This document shows positions 43,711 to 52,662 of a stretch of 64,000 nt of DNA, one piece after another. Positions within the stretch are counted from its first letter, which is position 1. Every line of letters starts with the position of its first letter. Under the pieces are notes generated by a model that was not told the DNA's origin, searched no databases, and was given only the letters and a program-made list of their open reading frames with translations. Source of the DNA: Proteiniclasticum aestuarii (GTDB taxonomy: Bacteria; Bacillota; Clostridia; Clostridiales; Clostridiaceae); the NCBI RefSeq assembly GCF_017368455.1, contig NZ_JAFNJU010000001.1, positions 434,001 through 498,000 of the forward strand. Direction: 5' to 3'. Both the position numbers and the translations under genes were made by a program.

Positions 43711-45651
43711 CTGTTCCGCTTTCTTCAGCGCTCTCAGAAGTTCGCTCACACTCCACGCCTGGGCGAAGCACCCTTTGGATGTCTGTGGATCCTCTCCATC
43801 GAATATCTCAGCAATCTGGCCGATGCACCCTTCTCTCAAGGTGCCTTCCAGAAGATCCATATCCTCTATAACCTTCTCTTTTGCAGCACAGGAATCGTCG
43901 TTCACCTTGAGATAGGCCAGATAGTATGCGCCAAGGGGAAAAGCCCAGACTGTTCCCTGATGATAAGCCGTGTCTCTGTCCCACAAGGAGCCCCCATAGA
44001 AAGGACGATACTGCGGATCCTCCGGTGACAGGGAACGCAGGCCATAGGGTGTATACAACTTCTGGTAGACTTTCTCTACAACTCTTCTTTCCTGCTCTCT
44101 GCTCAGCATGCCAAAGGGAACCGAAACTGCCCATATCTGATTGCATCTCACCTGATGATCCGATTCTGTTCCGGATACAACGTCTTTCAGGCATCCTTCC
44201 TCATCATTCCAGAACTTCTCCAGAAAGGACTCTTTCACTCGATCCGCAAGCATGCCATACTCCTGCATGCGTTCGTGCTTCAGAAGCCCCGAGAAATATT
44301 CCATGATCTTCAGATCATTGTACCAGTAGGCGTTGATTTCCACCGGCTTTCCATGTCTTGGCGTAGGAAGGTGATCCTCTACTCTGATGTCCATCCAGGT
44401 CACCTGCTCCAGACCGCTGCCTGCAGAAATGAGATGATCTTCCTCCATCCTTATATGAAAATCGGTTCCCTTCCTGTACCAGTCGATGATCTCCATCATT
44501 TTAGGCATGGCTTCTTTCACAAACTCCAGGTCCCTGAACGCCTGATAGTATTCATAGACCGCATAGATGAAGAGAAGGGAAGCATCCACCGTGTTATACA
44601 TGGGCTCCTTCTCCCCTTCAGGAAACATATTGGGCATGATTCCTTTTCTCATGTATTTCATGAAACTGCGGAAAATGCTTTCAGCATCCTCTTTCCTGCC
44701 GGTTGAGATGCAGCATCCCATGACAGCAATCATGGTGTCTCTGCCCCAGTCTCCAAAAAAAGGATATCCCGCAATGATGGTTCTGCCAGAAACGGATGCC
44801 CGATCCACAACGTAGGCATCTGAGGCTATGGCCAGCTGCCTGCCCAGATCCGATTGCATCCCGGAAGCTTCCACCAGGTGCTGCTTCCGTTCCCTCTCTA
44901 AAGTGGTGATTTCATTGGGGTCATCGCTGATTTCATGGAGGCTGTACAGAATATAAGCTGTTCTCTTTTCTTCCGGATGCAGGCTGTAATAGTACTCATG
45001 GTCTGAAAACTGTGATCCGATGGCCTCTCTCTCATCCTTCGCATCCTCTTGAAAGTAGAGATCCCCTTCCCACAGGACATTAGTCTTCCTTACCGCTCCA
45101 TCGGTTCTGTAGAAGAGCGTATAGTCACCACTGACGATATGATCATCAGAGATTTCAGCCGTCTGCCCCTTCATCGGCATGGTCCCTTTCGGTGTGAATC
45201 TCATCCATGGCTTCACCTTGATTTCCACATCCTTGCCGCTATGATTTTCCATTTCATAAGACACAAGCACCAGATTCTCCTCATATTTCATCACAATGGT
45301 TTTCTCCAGAGATACACCCTGAAACCGATACTTCCATACAGGAAAATCATCCATGAAAAATCCGTCCAGATGACGGAATCCTTCCTTATTCTTTGTGTAA
45401 CCCACATATTCCTGGCTTCTAAGAGTCGTTTCCTGGCCATCGACGCTGATGATTTCTTCCAGACCAGAAATAAGCTGTACCCAGTTATTGGGTGCTTTCA
45501 CGGAAGCCATGAAGAGAACATGTTCATTTCTTGTAGCTGAGCCCACCATACTGAGCGATGAATATCCCCCTTTCCTGTTGGTCAGAAGATAGCAGTTTTC
45601 CTGTCCCCTTCTCAGTGTTTTCCAGTCTCGTTTTCCATAAGTGAATTTCAT
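43702..45651 (-). CDS. glycogen-debranching-type glycosidase (amylo-alpha-1,6-glucosidase family)
   Basis: 649 residues. N-terminal beta domain typical of bacterial GDE_N (GQENCYLLTNRKGGYSSLSMVG, near 15-40) and C-terminal (alpha/alpha)6 barrel from about 270 with YPFFGDWGRDTMIA near 300 and the substrate-cleft residues TVDASLLFIYAVYEY near 355, ending with GTVWAFPLGAYY near 590. Probably releases alpha-1,6-linked glucose from limit dextrins or related oligosaccharides. ATG at 45651 is chosen because GGGAGG is 5 nt upstream; other Met codons are too close or too far. No other glycogen genes are nearby. Confidence 0.85.
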   Translation of the reverse strand: MKFTYGKRDWKTLRRGQENCYLLTNRKGGYSSLSMVGSATRNEHVLFMASVKAPNNWVQLISGLEEIISVDGQETTLRSQEYVGYTKNKEGFRHLDGFFMDDFPVWKYRFQGVSLEKTIVMKYEENLVLVSYEMENHSGKDVEIKVKPWMRFTPKGTMPMKGQTAEISDDHIVSGDYTLFYRTDGAVRKTNVLWEGDLYFQEDAKDEREAIGSQFSDHEYYYSLHPEEKRTAYILYSLHEISDDPNEITTLERERKQHLVEASGMQSDLGRQLAIASDAYVVDRASVSGRTIIAGYPFFGDWGRDTMIAVMGCCISTGRKEDAESIFRSFMKYMRKGIMPNMFPEGEKEPMYNTVDASLLFIYAVYEYYQAFRDLEFVKEAMPKMMEIIDWYRKGTDFHIRMEEDHLISAGSGLEQVTWMDIRVEDHLPTPRHGKPVEINAYWYNDLKIMEYFSGLLKHERMQEYGMLADRVKESFLEKFWNDEEGCLKDVVSGTESDHQVRCNQIWAVSVPFGMLSREQERRVVEKVYQKLYTPYGLRSLSPEDPQYRPFYGGSLWDRDTAYHQGTVWAFPLGAYYLAYLKVNDDSCAAKEKVIEDMDLLEGTLREGCIGQIAEIFDGEDPQTSKGCFAQAWSVSELLRALKKAEQKE

Positions 45652-45687
45652 CATTTCCTCCCTATCATTCTGCCTTCTCTTTCGCAA

Positions 45688-46050
45688 CTATTCCCTGCCT
45701 TCGTCTCTTCTGAAGTCATAGATCTCCGATGGAACCGTGAGCTCTATGCCGTTGATCACCACCGTATCTTCATCCACCCAGTACATGTCCGCTTCCTCTT
45801 CTCTGTAGTTCCAGTAGATGTTCTTCGGTCTTCTCCCCATCTCATTAAACACTAGCTCTCCTCGGACCGTATCTGCCACCGTGGCGCCGTGTTCCCCTAG
45901 ATAGGCCTTCACCGTATAGGTTCCATCCGGGGAGGTTTCTTCGGCAATGAGGGTCCCCCCGGAAAAATGGCTCATGTCATAGAAAAAGTAATAGACGCCT
46001 ATGAAAAGCAGAAGCATGGTTATGGTCACGACCGTTATGACTTTTTTCAT
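45688..46050 (-). CDS. DUF5412 family small membrane-anchored protein
   Basis: 120 residues: N-terminal transmembrane helix (about 4-23) with basic start, followed by an extracellular beta-rich domain with the family's TSPDGTYTVKAYL, RGELVFNE and NIYWNYREEEAD motifs. Function unknown. ATG at 46050 or 46053 follows AAGGGGTG; the former is better spaced. 36 bp upstream of the debranching enzyme gene. Confidence 0.75.
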   Translation of the reverse strand: MKKVITVVTITMLLLFIGVYYFFYDMSHFSGGTLIAEETSPDGTYTVKAYLGEHGATVADTVRGELVFNEMGRRPKNIYWNYREEEADMYWVDEDTVVINGIELTVPSEIYDFRRDEGRE

Positions 46051-46120
46051 CATATTGCACCCCTTCACCTGTTCTTATTATATCGTACCATTTCATTTCT
46101 GGTTTCATCTTCCCATAAAA

Positions 46121-46147
46121 AAAGAAATAGCTTCACACTATTTCTTT
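46121..46147 (-). terminator. terminator of the ferredoxin-reductase-like gene
   Basis: Perfect 10-bp stem AAAGAAATAG/CTATTTCTTT with a 7-nt loop, followed on the minus strand by a T-run; 18 bp beyond the stop at 46166. A T-rich tract on the other side may make it bidirectional. Confidence 0.8.
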
Positions 46148-46165
46148 TATATTTTTCTTAATTAT

Positions 46166-46897
46166 TCACAGCAGAACATTGAACTCGCCGGGGCTGATCA
46201 TGAGAAATCTCGACATGAATTCCGGCTTCTTATCGATCATGATGTCTTCAATCAGAACACCCTTTGTCCCCAGTCTATGGATGAGATCGATAAGGAAGGA
46301 ATCACTGCCCACCAGATAATAGACGGCATTATCAGGCATGGCTGCGCCTTCCATCAGTGCATGGAGCTTCTCCCTTCCATCAAGCCAGACATTGCAGTAA
46401 CTCTCACAGGAAATCCGATCCAGATGGCTTCGATAAAGAAATTCTCCGGAAGCGTCTACGTTGATGTTCATGACCTCTGGTATGTCTGTTCTGTCCTTAT
46501 TATAGGCCAGTACCAGCGGCCTCATGGTGGCGATGCCCACGCCCATGGAAATCAGGACCACTGGTCTTTTTTCTCTTCGAAGCCCCATTCTGGAACCCGG
46601 CTTGAAGACCACGATTTCATCTCCCACCTTGGACTCGAAAAGCTTCTCCTTGAACTCTGAGCAGTTTTCTCTTTTACGAGTGGTGAACCCGATTTTCTTT
46701 TCCTCAGGCAGGGTCATGATGGACATATGTCTTACCCAGGCTGAAACAGGTTTTTCGCCCGCATCATATCCAGCCAGTCCGATGTGTGCATGGGAGCCCT
46801 CATCCCAGAGAAAATCCTCCGGCATATCCATGAAATAGGTGCGTGTGCCGAAGGCTTCTTCCACAATATCCGTGATCTTCAATCTATACTTTACCAT
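46166..46897 (-). CDS. ferredoxin-NADP reductase-like flavoprotein
   Basis: 243 residues. FAD-binding beta barrel (about 1-100) with the flavin motif RHMSIMT at 56-62 in place of the usual R-x-Y-S, and FTTRKR at 71-76; NAD(P)-binding domain (about 110-243) with VLISMGVGIATMRPL at 114-128 and YLVGSDSFL near 205. No ferredoxin domain or Cys cluster, so it would need a separate electron partner. Related flavodoxin/ferredoxin reductases of this form occur widely. It has its own near-perfect promoter and palindrome, so expression is probably regulated. Confidence 0.75.
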   Translation of the reverse strand: MVKYRLKITDIVEEAFGTRTYFMDMPEDFLWDEGSHAHIGLAGYDAGEKPVSAWVRHMSIMTLPEEKKIGFTTRKRENCSEFKEKLFESKVGDEIVVFKPGSRMGLRREKRPVVLISMGVGIATMRPLVLAYNKDRTDIPEVMNINVDASGEFLYRSHLDRISCESYCNVWLDGREKLHALMEGAAMPDNAVYYLVGSDSFLIDLIHRLGTKGVLIEDIMIDKKPEFMSRFLMISPGEFNVLL

Positions 46898-46922
46898 AAT
46901 ACCTCATCCTTTGATTTGATTT

Positions 46923-46936
46923 GATTGTATACAATC
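46923..46936. promoter_or_regulatory. palindromic operator candidate
   Basis: Perfect 14-bp palindrome GATTGTATACAATC, about 12-25 bp downstream of the predicted start site. The TTGTATACAA core resembles targets of GntR-family repressors; a TTTGA direct repeat lies beside it. Confidence 0.65.
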
Positions 46937-46954
46937 TTTTTGTCCGATAAGAAT

Positions 46955-46983
46955 ATTATAGTGAATCCCCCGGAATATGTCAA
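46955..46983 (-). promoter_or_regulatory. perfect consensus sigma-A promoter
   Basis: Minus strand TTGACA (46978-46983), 17-nt spacer, TATAAT (46955-46960), driving the ferredoxin-reductase-like gene at 46897. Every base of both hexamers is consensus. Confidence 0.88.
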
Positions 46984-47105
46984 AATTTAACAATATCCTT
47001 TTATCTGTCCCAGCTGAATCTGTCATGGCCGTACTCCTCGATCCTCCATTTTCCCTCAGAAGAGCCATAGAAAAAAGATGTGAAACTCTCCACACCTTTT
47101 CGATC

Positions 47106-47519
47106 CTATGTAAATATTTCGCCTGTTTCGATACGGGTTTTCAGCTCCCTGACTTTCTCTTCGATGATCTGGGCAGTCAGTATGAACGCATCATCCGACT
47201 GGCCGGACGGATCATCCAGCCCCCAGTCCTCACGGTGCCTGGAAGGAAGATAAGGGCATTCCACATTACAGCCCATGGTGATGACCACATCCACATTTTC
47301 AGGCAGATCGTCTATGAGCTTGGAATGCTGTGTCGCTTCCATGTCTATGCCGTAAATGCTTTTCATGATTCGCACCGCGTCCTGATTGATCTTAGGTTTC
47401 GTTTCTGTTCCTGCAGAGTAGGATTCAAATACATCTCCTGCCAGTGCTTTTCCCAAAGCTTCCGCCATCTGGCTTCTACAGGAGTTATGAACGCATACGA
47501 ATGCGACTTTCGGTTTCAA
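47106..47519 (-). CDS. arsC: arsenate reductase (LMW-PTP type)
   Basis: 137 residues, thioredoxin-coupled ArsC class. P-loop CVHNSCR (Cys9 to Arg15) with the HNSCRSQMAEA motif, later TMGCNVECPYLP (Cys84, Cys88) and catalytic DP loop GLDDPSG near 101. Reduces arsenate to arsenite; some relatives are phosphatases. No arsenite efflux gene or ArsR is adjacent. The start appears to be TTG at 47519 behind AAGGA with a long spacing, so it is slightly uncertain. Confidence 0.87.
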   Translation of the reverse strand: MKPKVAFVCVHNSCRSQMAEALGKALAGDVFESYSAGTETKPKINQDAVRIMKSIYGIDMEATQHSKLIDDLPENVDVVITMGCNVECPYLPSRHREDWGLDDPSGQSDDAFILTAQIIEEKVRELKTRIETGEIFT

Positions 47520-47586
47520 ATTACATCAGTCCTTTTTCTTTTCAGTATATCAGGTTCTATGGAAAACCCCTGTTAAAACCATGTTA

Positions 47587-47631
47587 AGAAGGGTCCGCGA
47601 GGATGGTTATCCATCATCAGCAGACCCTTCT
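47587..47631 (-). terminator. terminator of the glutamine synthetase gene
   Basis: Perfect 9-bp stem AGAAGGGTC/GACCCTTCT with a long loop containing a further weak stem; 10 bp beyond the stop. Confidence 0.7.
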
Positions 47632-47641
47632 CTATTCACGC

Positions 47642-49537
47642 TTAGCAGATATCCATCAGATTATCTTTGTATTCCTTATACGCCTGCCTCAGTTCGCTGA
47701 TCTTCTCGTACATGACCTTCTGCGTATCAGACAGAACATCGTAGTCCTCCTTCTCCAGAGCTTCTCTCATGTAGTTGAAGATCCCCTTGCTCTTATCCGT
47801 GTTCTTCATAAGCGCGATCTTCAGTCTCTCCACGCGGTCCCAGTTGGCTCTGTCATCCAGGAATACGCCATCTTTGTGGAACTTCCGACATCTTCTGATC
47901 TCACTGATGAAGCTTGGAATCATTCTATGGTCGATTTCCGTGTACCATTTGTACAAGAGACCTGCCGCGTAGCTGTCGATGATTTTTTCGCTGAACACAT
48001 CATCTCTCTTCAGCACGTCCACTTTTTCAGGATACAGATGGAAGGCTTTGATGTTCTCATAGACCGTTTCAGGAGCCACTCCGAAATAGCGCTCTCTCTC
48101 CTCATCTGTAAAATCATCGAAGACATCTTTTTCCGTTCTGTATGCTCTTTCTCTGTCCAGATAGTCCGCAGGTTCTCCTGGCTCCTTGGAAAGCTCTTTA
48201 AGAAGCGCTTCACAGGTCTTATCCTTAGCATAAAGGATTCCGTCGGTCATGGCCATGAGCATGGAAGAGATGCACAGGAACGTGTTGGTATGAGGGTTTG
48301 GTGAACGGAGCTCAAACCTCGTCGCCAGAGGACTGTTTTCGTCTCTGATGAGACCGATGAGGATCGTTCGGTTTCTGGAAGGGATATGAGGCTCATAGCC
48401 CAGTGAAGACACGATGGAGATTGGTGCCTCGTATCCTTTCTTCAGCCGCTTGAAGGCTTCGTTGGAGGATGTCACGAAAGGATTGATCACTTCATAGTTC
48501 TTCAGAATGCCCATAAGCGAACCATAACCGATGGAGCTCATGAAATCCTTGGCGGTGGTATGAAAAAGATTGACTCTTTTGCCGTTTTTCAGCTTCACGG
48601 ATGCACTGATGTGGGTATGTTCCCCACTACCGGCTATCCGGTCCAGGGGTTTTGCGAGAAAAGTCACTTCCAGTCCATACCGTATGAACACTTCTCGAAC
48701 CAGATTTCTCACGAAAAGCTCGTAGTCACCAGTCTGCTTGGGACTGGCGTACTTCCAGTCTATTTCTAGCTGTTCCAGAACGCCTTCGAATCTTCCGTCG
48801 TTGTTCAGTTTCGCACGGACCCCACCAACTTCCTTATGGCCCATTTCGGGCTTGATGCCGTAAAGTTCCATGAGAATCAGTGTTTCTTCCACAGCACTTC
48901 TCACTGCACCTCTGGTTTTGCTCCAGTACTGCTCTTTGAGCTCCTGTGAAGTGCTCAAAGCTTCAATGTCTCCTGAAGTATCTGGTGATTTCACCCAGAA
49001 TTCCAGCTCTGTTGCGGAAGTGATGTCCACCTTCTCGATGTCTTCACTGGTGAATCCGAATTCCTTCTGCAGCTGCGTACTTTCGCTGAACGCTTCCAGG
49101 ATATGCTTCCTGAAGCTTTTCTCCGCTTCGGTGAGGATGTGTCTGGAGTCCACCGGGATGCCATCATGATAGAGGAAACATGGAATCTTCAGCGTACCCA
49201 CAGGTTTTCCTGTATCCACGTCCGTCAGCGACTCATTATACTCCACAAACCACTTCACCTCGGTATCCGCTTTCATGTTCACTTTCGCATTGTTCAGTGT
49301 GGCGATTTTGGGAAGAAATACAGAAGAACCGTCCGTCTGCGCCGCAAATCCGTAGAGATAGTTGTCAATGTCTTCAATGAATAAGCTCACCGGGATTTTC
49401 GTGTCCGTCTCATGGCCGATGAGATCCACTGCAGCCAGAGACACGAACCGAATCTCCGGATGCTCCTTCAGCTTTCCGATGAGCACCTCCTTGGCCAGAT
49501 CATTTTTATGAAAAGTATAGATAAGGTCTTTTCTCAT
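47642..49537 (-). CDS. glnA: glutamine synthetase, type I-like, with C-terminal extension
   Basis: 631 residues, versus 440-470 for ordinary GSI. The catalytic core is present: ATELEFWV (about 174-181), HKEVGGVRAKL near 240, GSGEHTHISASV near 310, IPSRNRTILIGL near 385, and RFELRSPNPHTNTFL near 408. The last 180 residues form a charged, helical extension. Probably makes glutamine from glutamate and ammonia, although other GSI-like ligases with altered substrate exist. ATG at 49537 follows GGAGGAG. Monocistronic with about 400 bp of upstream noncoding DNA. Confidence 0.8.
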   Translation of the reverse strand: MRKDLIYTFHKNDLAKEVLIGKLKEHPEIRFVSLAAVDLIGHETDTKIPVSLFIEDIDNYLYGFAAQTDGSSVFLPKIATLNNAKVNMKADTEVKWFVEYNESLTDVDTGKPVGTLKIPCFLYHDGIPVDSRHILTEAEKSFRKHILEAFSESTQLQKEFGFTSEDIEKVDITSATELEFWVKSPDTSGDIEALSTSQELKEQYWSKTRGAVRSAVEETLILMELYGIKPEMGHKEVGGVRAKLNNDGRFEGVLEQLEIDWKYASPKQTGDYELFVRNLVREVFIRYGLEVTFLAKPLDRIAGSGEHTHISASVKLKNGKRVNLFHTTAKDFMSSIGYGSLMGILKNYEVINPFVTSSNEAFKRLKKGYEAPISIVSSLGYEPHIPSRNRTILIGLIRDENSPLATRFELRSPNPHTNTFLCISSMLMAMTDGILYAKDKTCEALLKELSKEPGEPADYLDRERAYRTEKDVFDDFTDEERERYFGVAPETVYENIKAFHLYPEKVDVLKRDDVFSEKIIDSYAAGLLYKWYTEIDHRMIPSFISEIRRCRKFHKDGVFLDDRANWDRVERLKIALMKNTDKSKGIFNYMREALEKEDYDVLSDTQKVMYEKISELRQAYKEYKDNLMDIC

Positions 49538-49607
49538 GGTAACTCCTCCAGTAATCAAGATTAAAAATCAACAAGAAAAGACTACCACAGAATAAAACTT
49601 CCCGTAT

Positions 49608-49636
49608 ATTATAATCAGCCACTTTCTCAGGATAAA
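49608..49636 (-). promoter_or_regulatory. candidate promoter of glnA
   Basis: Minus strand TTTATC (49631-49636), 17-nt spacer, TATAAT (49608-49613), about 70 bp upstream of the start codon. The -35 box is weak. Confidence 0.45.
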
Positions 49637-49709
49637 AATATTTACAGGAGCTTCACTTAACTATTCTTTCATCACAACGATTTCAGAATAATAATCTTAA
49701 GACATATAA

Positions 49710-49725
49710 ACCGGAAGCGTCCGGT
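49710..49725. repeat. short perfect hairpin upstream of glnA
   Basis: ACCGGA/TCCGGT arms with a 4-nt loop, upstream of the glnA promoter candidate. The 49538-49905 region otherwise lacks genes. Confidence 0.4.
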
Positions 49726-49802
49726 AATCTCCTTTTCACCCATTTCATCAATTAACTTAATTAGTCATTAACCGACTCACTCAGGTATTTTCGCGACCTT
49801 CA

Positions 49803-49817
49803 CTTAATAATATTAAG
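49803..49817. repeat. 15-bp palindrome between glnA and the ABC-2 operon
   Basis: CTTAATA-A-TATTAAG, a perfect 7-1-7 palindrome in A+T-rich DNA. Possible regulator site; no other support. Confidence 0.35.
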
Positions 49818-49905
49818 GTGGATACTTCTTTAACGAATGATGACTGGAATATTCCATCCTATTGTTCCTCACGAGATAGATTCCCTTCAGCATCTGAAGA
49901 AAATG

Positions 49906-49941
49906 AAAAATCAGCAGATGTGCTTTCACCTGCCGATTTTT
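49906..49941 (-). terminator. terminator of the ABC-2 exporter operon
   Basis: 15-bp stem AAAAATCAGCAGATG/CACCTGCCGATTTTT (two G-U pairs) with a 6-nt loop, running directly from the stop codon of the last gene. Confidence 0.85.
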
Positions 49942-50733
49942 CTATGAGCCGGAACTTTCATATTTCTTAAGACCCTGCAGCCAGATTACATATGCGATGG
50001 TAATGCTGAAGAGACTTACGATATGTGTGAGAAGAATCCCATTCCAGAAGTTCTCTCTTCCAAGAAAATAAGCACCAGGATAATACCCTGTGAAAGCGAA
50101 GGGAATGAGAAAGGTCAATATGAACTTCACCGCCTTCGGATAGATGGATAAAGGATACTTGGTGAAGGTGCTCAGCTGGTAGGTCATATAGAGATAGGAC
50201 TGTGCGAACTTGATCCAGAAGGAAATACTTGCTACGGCAAGTTTTATGGCTGTATAGATCAGCGTGGCGAAAAGGATGGTTGAAAATAGGGCCAGCAGCT
50301 TCAGCGGTGTCATGTCAAACTGAAGCCTTCTCCAGGATGTGAACATAAGCAGTACCCCTATGATGATTTCCCCGAACCCATCAGGCTGAAACCTCTCCGC
50401 CAGCAGATGGAACAAGGGATTCAGTGGTCTCAGCAGATACTTGTCGAACCCCCCCTGGAGAATGATTCTTCCGCTGAGTATCCACAGATTGTCCGTAAAC
50501 ACATGATCGATGCCTCTGGGCACCTGAGCCAGGCCATAAATGAAGAGCACTTCATCATAACTCCATCCATCCAGAGAAGGTATGCTGCTGAAGATCAGCT
50601 GTATGAAGATCACCCCGGTAAGCTGAACAAAAATGAATCCTATCAGTCCGAACACGAAATCCGCACGATACTCCATAAGAGATTTCAGATACTGCCTGAG
50701 AAACTGATTGTATAATCTGACATATCTTCTCAT
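49942..50733 (-). CDS. ABC-2 family exporter permease (second)
   Basis: 263 residues with six predicted transmembrane helices and short loops. Sequence features (FGLIGFIFVQLTGVIFIQLIF, ILQGGFDKYLLRPLNP) match the DUF990/ABC-2 permeases that pair with another permease and an ATPase. Substrate unknown; relatives include viologen-type exporters. Directly follows the first permease (1 bp gap) with GGGAGG at the start. Confidence 0.85.
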   Translation of the reverse strand: MRRYVRLYNQFLRQYLKSLMEYRADFVFGLIGFIFVQLTGVIFIQLIFSSIPSLDGWSYDEVLFIYGLAQVPRGIDHVFTDNLWILSGRIILQGGFDKYLLRPLNPLFHLLAERFQPDGFGEIIIGVLLMFTSWRRLQFDMTPLKLLALFSTILFATLIYTAIKLAVASISFWIKFAQSYLYMTYQLSTFTKYPLSIYPKAVKFILTFLIPFAFTGYYPGAYFLGRENFWNGILLTHIVSLFSITIAYVIWLQGLKKYESSGS

Positions 50734-50734
50734 G

Positions 50735-51544
50735 TCAACCTCCCAGTATGGTCAGATGGCGGACCATGGATTTCCATATGACTTTAGAGACCAGAATCAT
50801 CACAATGATCCAGAAAAGCTGCATCCCCAGAGCTCCATAGGCTTCCATGCCCTGCAGCTTTCCAAGATAAATCATGGTCGGTGTGTAGATGATGGAGCTG
50901 AAAGGAAGAAGCGTGATGAGGTTTCTGACCATCTCCGGAAAGAACACCACAGGAATCAGCGCGCCGGATAGGAGCTGCATCACCGCGCCCATGATCTGAG
51001 CCATACCCCACATATTGGTTAGTTTAAACGAAAGCAGTCCGAAACTGTAGCTGAAGTAGAAATTGATGAAGATGCCCATGACCATGCTGAGAAGATACAG
51101 CGGAATGTTGTACTCCCCAGAAAAACCCTCACTGCTGTACACAATGAGATTGATCACCGTGAAGGCTCCAACAAAAATGATGAGAAAATTATAGAGCACA
51201 CCACCAAAAGCCTGAAAGAGCATTCTCTTCTCATAGCTTACGGGTCTGATGAGATTGATGGCGATGGTCCCGTCTTTCACTTCCCTGGAGATATCAAAAG
51301 AGATATCCACCGATGTGATCAGCGTGGTAAGAAAGGATATGATGATATACAGAATCATCTCATTGAGTGTGAATCCTCTGAGCACCTTATCCGGAGAACT
51401 GGAGAAAATGGCTTTCCACAGAAAAAACGACACCGTAAGCATCATCCATTCTCCAAGCATGAAGATGATCACATTGGCCTTATAGGAAAGGAGCATCTGA
51501 AAGGTATTTATGGTGAAAGGCAGATATGCCTTGATCCGTTTCAC
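50735..51544 (-). CDS. ABC-2 family exporter permease (first)
   Basis: 269 residues, six hydrophobic helices; DUF990-related partner to the next gene. Includes the motifs TSVDISFDISREVKDGTIAINLIRP (around 80-100) typical of these permeases. The start is GTG at 51544, supported by GGTGTGAGGA and lying 3 bp after the ATPase stop. Together the two permeases and the ATPase form a complete exporter. Confidence 0.85.
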   Translation of the reverse strand: MKRIKAYLPFTINTFQMLLSYKANVIIFMLGEWMMLTVSFFLWKAIFSSSPDKVLRGFTLNEMILYIIISFLTTLITSVDISFDISREVKDGTIAINLIRPVSYEKRMLFQAFGGVLYNFLIIFVGAFTVINLIVYSSEGFSGEYNIPLYLLSMVMGIFINFYFSYSFGLLSFKLTNMWGMAQIMGAVMQLLSGALIPVVFFPEMVRNLITLLPFSSIIYTPTMIYLGKLQGMEAYGALGMQLFWIIVMILVSKVIWKSMVRHLTILGG

Positions 51545-51547
51545 TCC

Positions 51548-52543
51548 TCACACCTCGTTTCTGTAGATCTTTTTGACAATATCTTCAATGGAAGGCTCGT
51601 GGATGGTGAAATCGGTGATGTCCAGTTTCCCCATGAGCCTCTTTGTGATTTCCGTGGTGGTGGTCCGATTCTTGTTGAACTGGACCTTCAGACGATTTTC
51701 TTCCGCCTGGAGCATGATGAACTCCTGATCCAGCGCTTTGATGAACTGAACCTCGGAAAGATCGATGGCATTTACAGTCTGTATTTCAATATCCGCCATG
51801 TATCCATAGGTTTCCTTGATATGCTTCGCATTACCGTCGTAGAGCATTCTTCCTTTGTCGATGATGATGATGCGACTGGAAAGCTCCTCGATGTCCATCA
51901 GATCATGGGTTGTGAGTATGATTGTAGTGCCATAGGTCTCGTTGATTTTTCTGATGGCTTTTCTCACACTCTCCTTCACCACCACATCCAGTCCGATGGT
52001 GGGCTCATCCAGATAGATCACTTTCGGATTGTGAATCAGCGCCGCTGCCAGATCTCCACGCATTCTCTGTCCAAGGGAGAGCGTTCTCACAGGTTGAAGG
52101 ATGAAATCCTTCAGCTCCAGCACTTCACTCAGAAAATCCATCTGGAACGCAAAGCGCTTCTGATCCACCTCGTAGATGTCACGAAGCAGGGTGAAGGTTT
52201 CAGACAACGGAAGATCCCACCAGAGCTGGGTCTTCTGTCCGAAGACCACACCGATGTCCATGGCGTTCTTCTGCCTGTTTTCATAGGGGATGATGCCATT
52301 GACATGCACCTCCCCTGAGGTCGGTGTGAGAATACCCGTCATCATCTTGATGGTTGTGGATTTCCCTGCGCCGTTGGCACCGATATACCCGACGACTTCC
52401 CCTTCATCAATATGAAAGCTCACATCGTCCACTGCCCTGGTCACAGTCTGCTCTCTGGTGAAAAAAGATTTCACCGCACCCCTAAACCCCGGATACTTCT
52501 TATTCATTCTGAATTCTTTTGTGAGATTCTTCACTTCAATCAT
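51548..52543 (-). CDS. ABC transporter ATP-binding protein of an ABC-2 exporter
   Basis: 331 residues. Walker A GANGAGKST near 57, ABC signature LSLGQRMRGDLAAAL near 147 (S-L-G-Q instead of S-G-G-Q), Walker B VIYLDEPTIGLD near 170 and H-loop TTHDLMDIE. The N terminus (MNKKYPGFRGAVKSFF) is typical of the ATPases that accompany DUF990 permeases. First gene of the three-gene exporter operon. Confidence 0.92.
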   Translation of the reverse strand: MIEVKNLTKEFRMNKKYPGFRGAVKSFFTREQTVTRAVDDVSFHIDEGEVVGYIGANGAGKSTTIKMMTGILTPTSGEVHVNGIIPYENRQKNAMDIGVVFGQKTQLWWDLPLSETFTLLRDIYEVDQKRFAFQMDFLSEVLELKDFILQPVRTLSLGQRMRGDLAAALIHNPKVIYLDEPTIGLDVVVKESVRKAIRKINETYGTTIILTTHDLMDIEELSSRIIIIDKGRMLYDGNAKHIKETYGYMADIEIQTVNAIDLSEVQFIKALDQEFIMLQAEENRLKVQFNKNRTTTTEITKRLMGKLDITDFTIHEPSIEDIVKKIYRNEV

Positions 52544-52626
52544 GTTAAATACCTCTTTGATTCTCTAATCCTGCAATGGTTATTATATCACTTGAACGGT
52601 CAATAATATATGATTTTTCTCACTGA

Positions 52627-52652
52627 AAAAGGAAGCCTTCCAGCTTCCTTTT
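52627..52652 (-). terminator. terminator of the gamma-glutamyltransferase gene
   Basis: AAAAGGAAGC/GCTTCCTTTT 10-bp stem with a 6-nt loop followed by T; 10 bp beyond the stop at 52663. Confidence 0.85.
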
Positions 52653-52662
52653 CACCTGATCA

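Noticed and set aside
43926-45540. Long plus-strand frames opposite the debranching enzyme gene
   Set aside because: Minus-strand frame has recognisable GDE motifs throughout; the others are antisense shadows.
46911-46926. TTTGA short tandem repeat next to the palindrome
   Set aside because: Only three short copies; more likely chance A+T-rich sequence than a functional repeat array.
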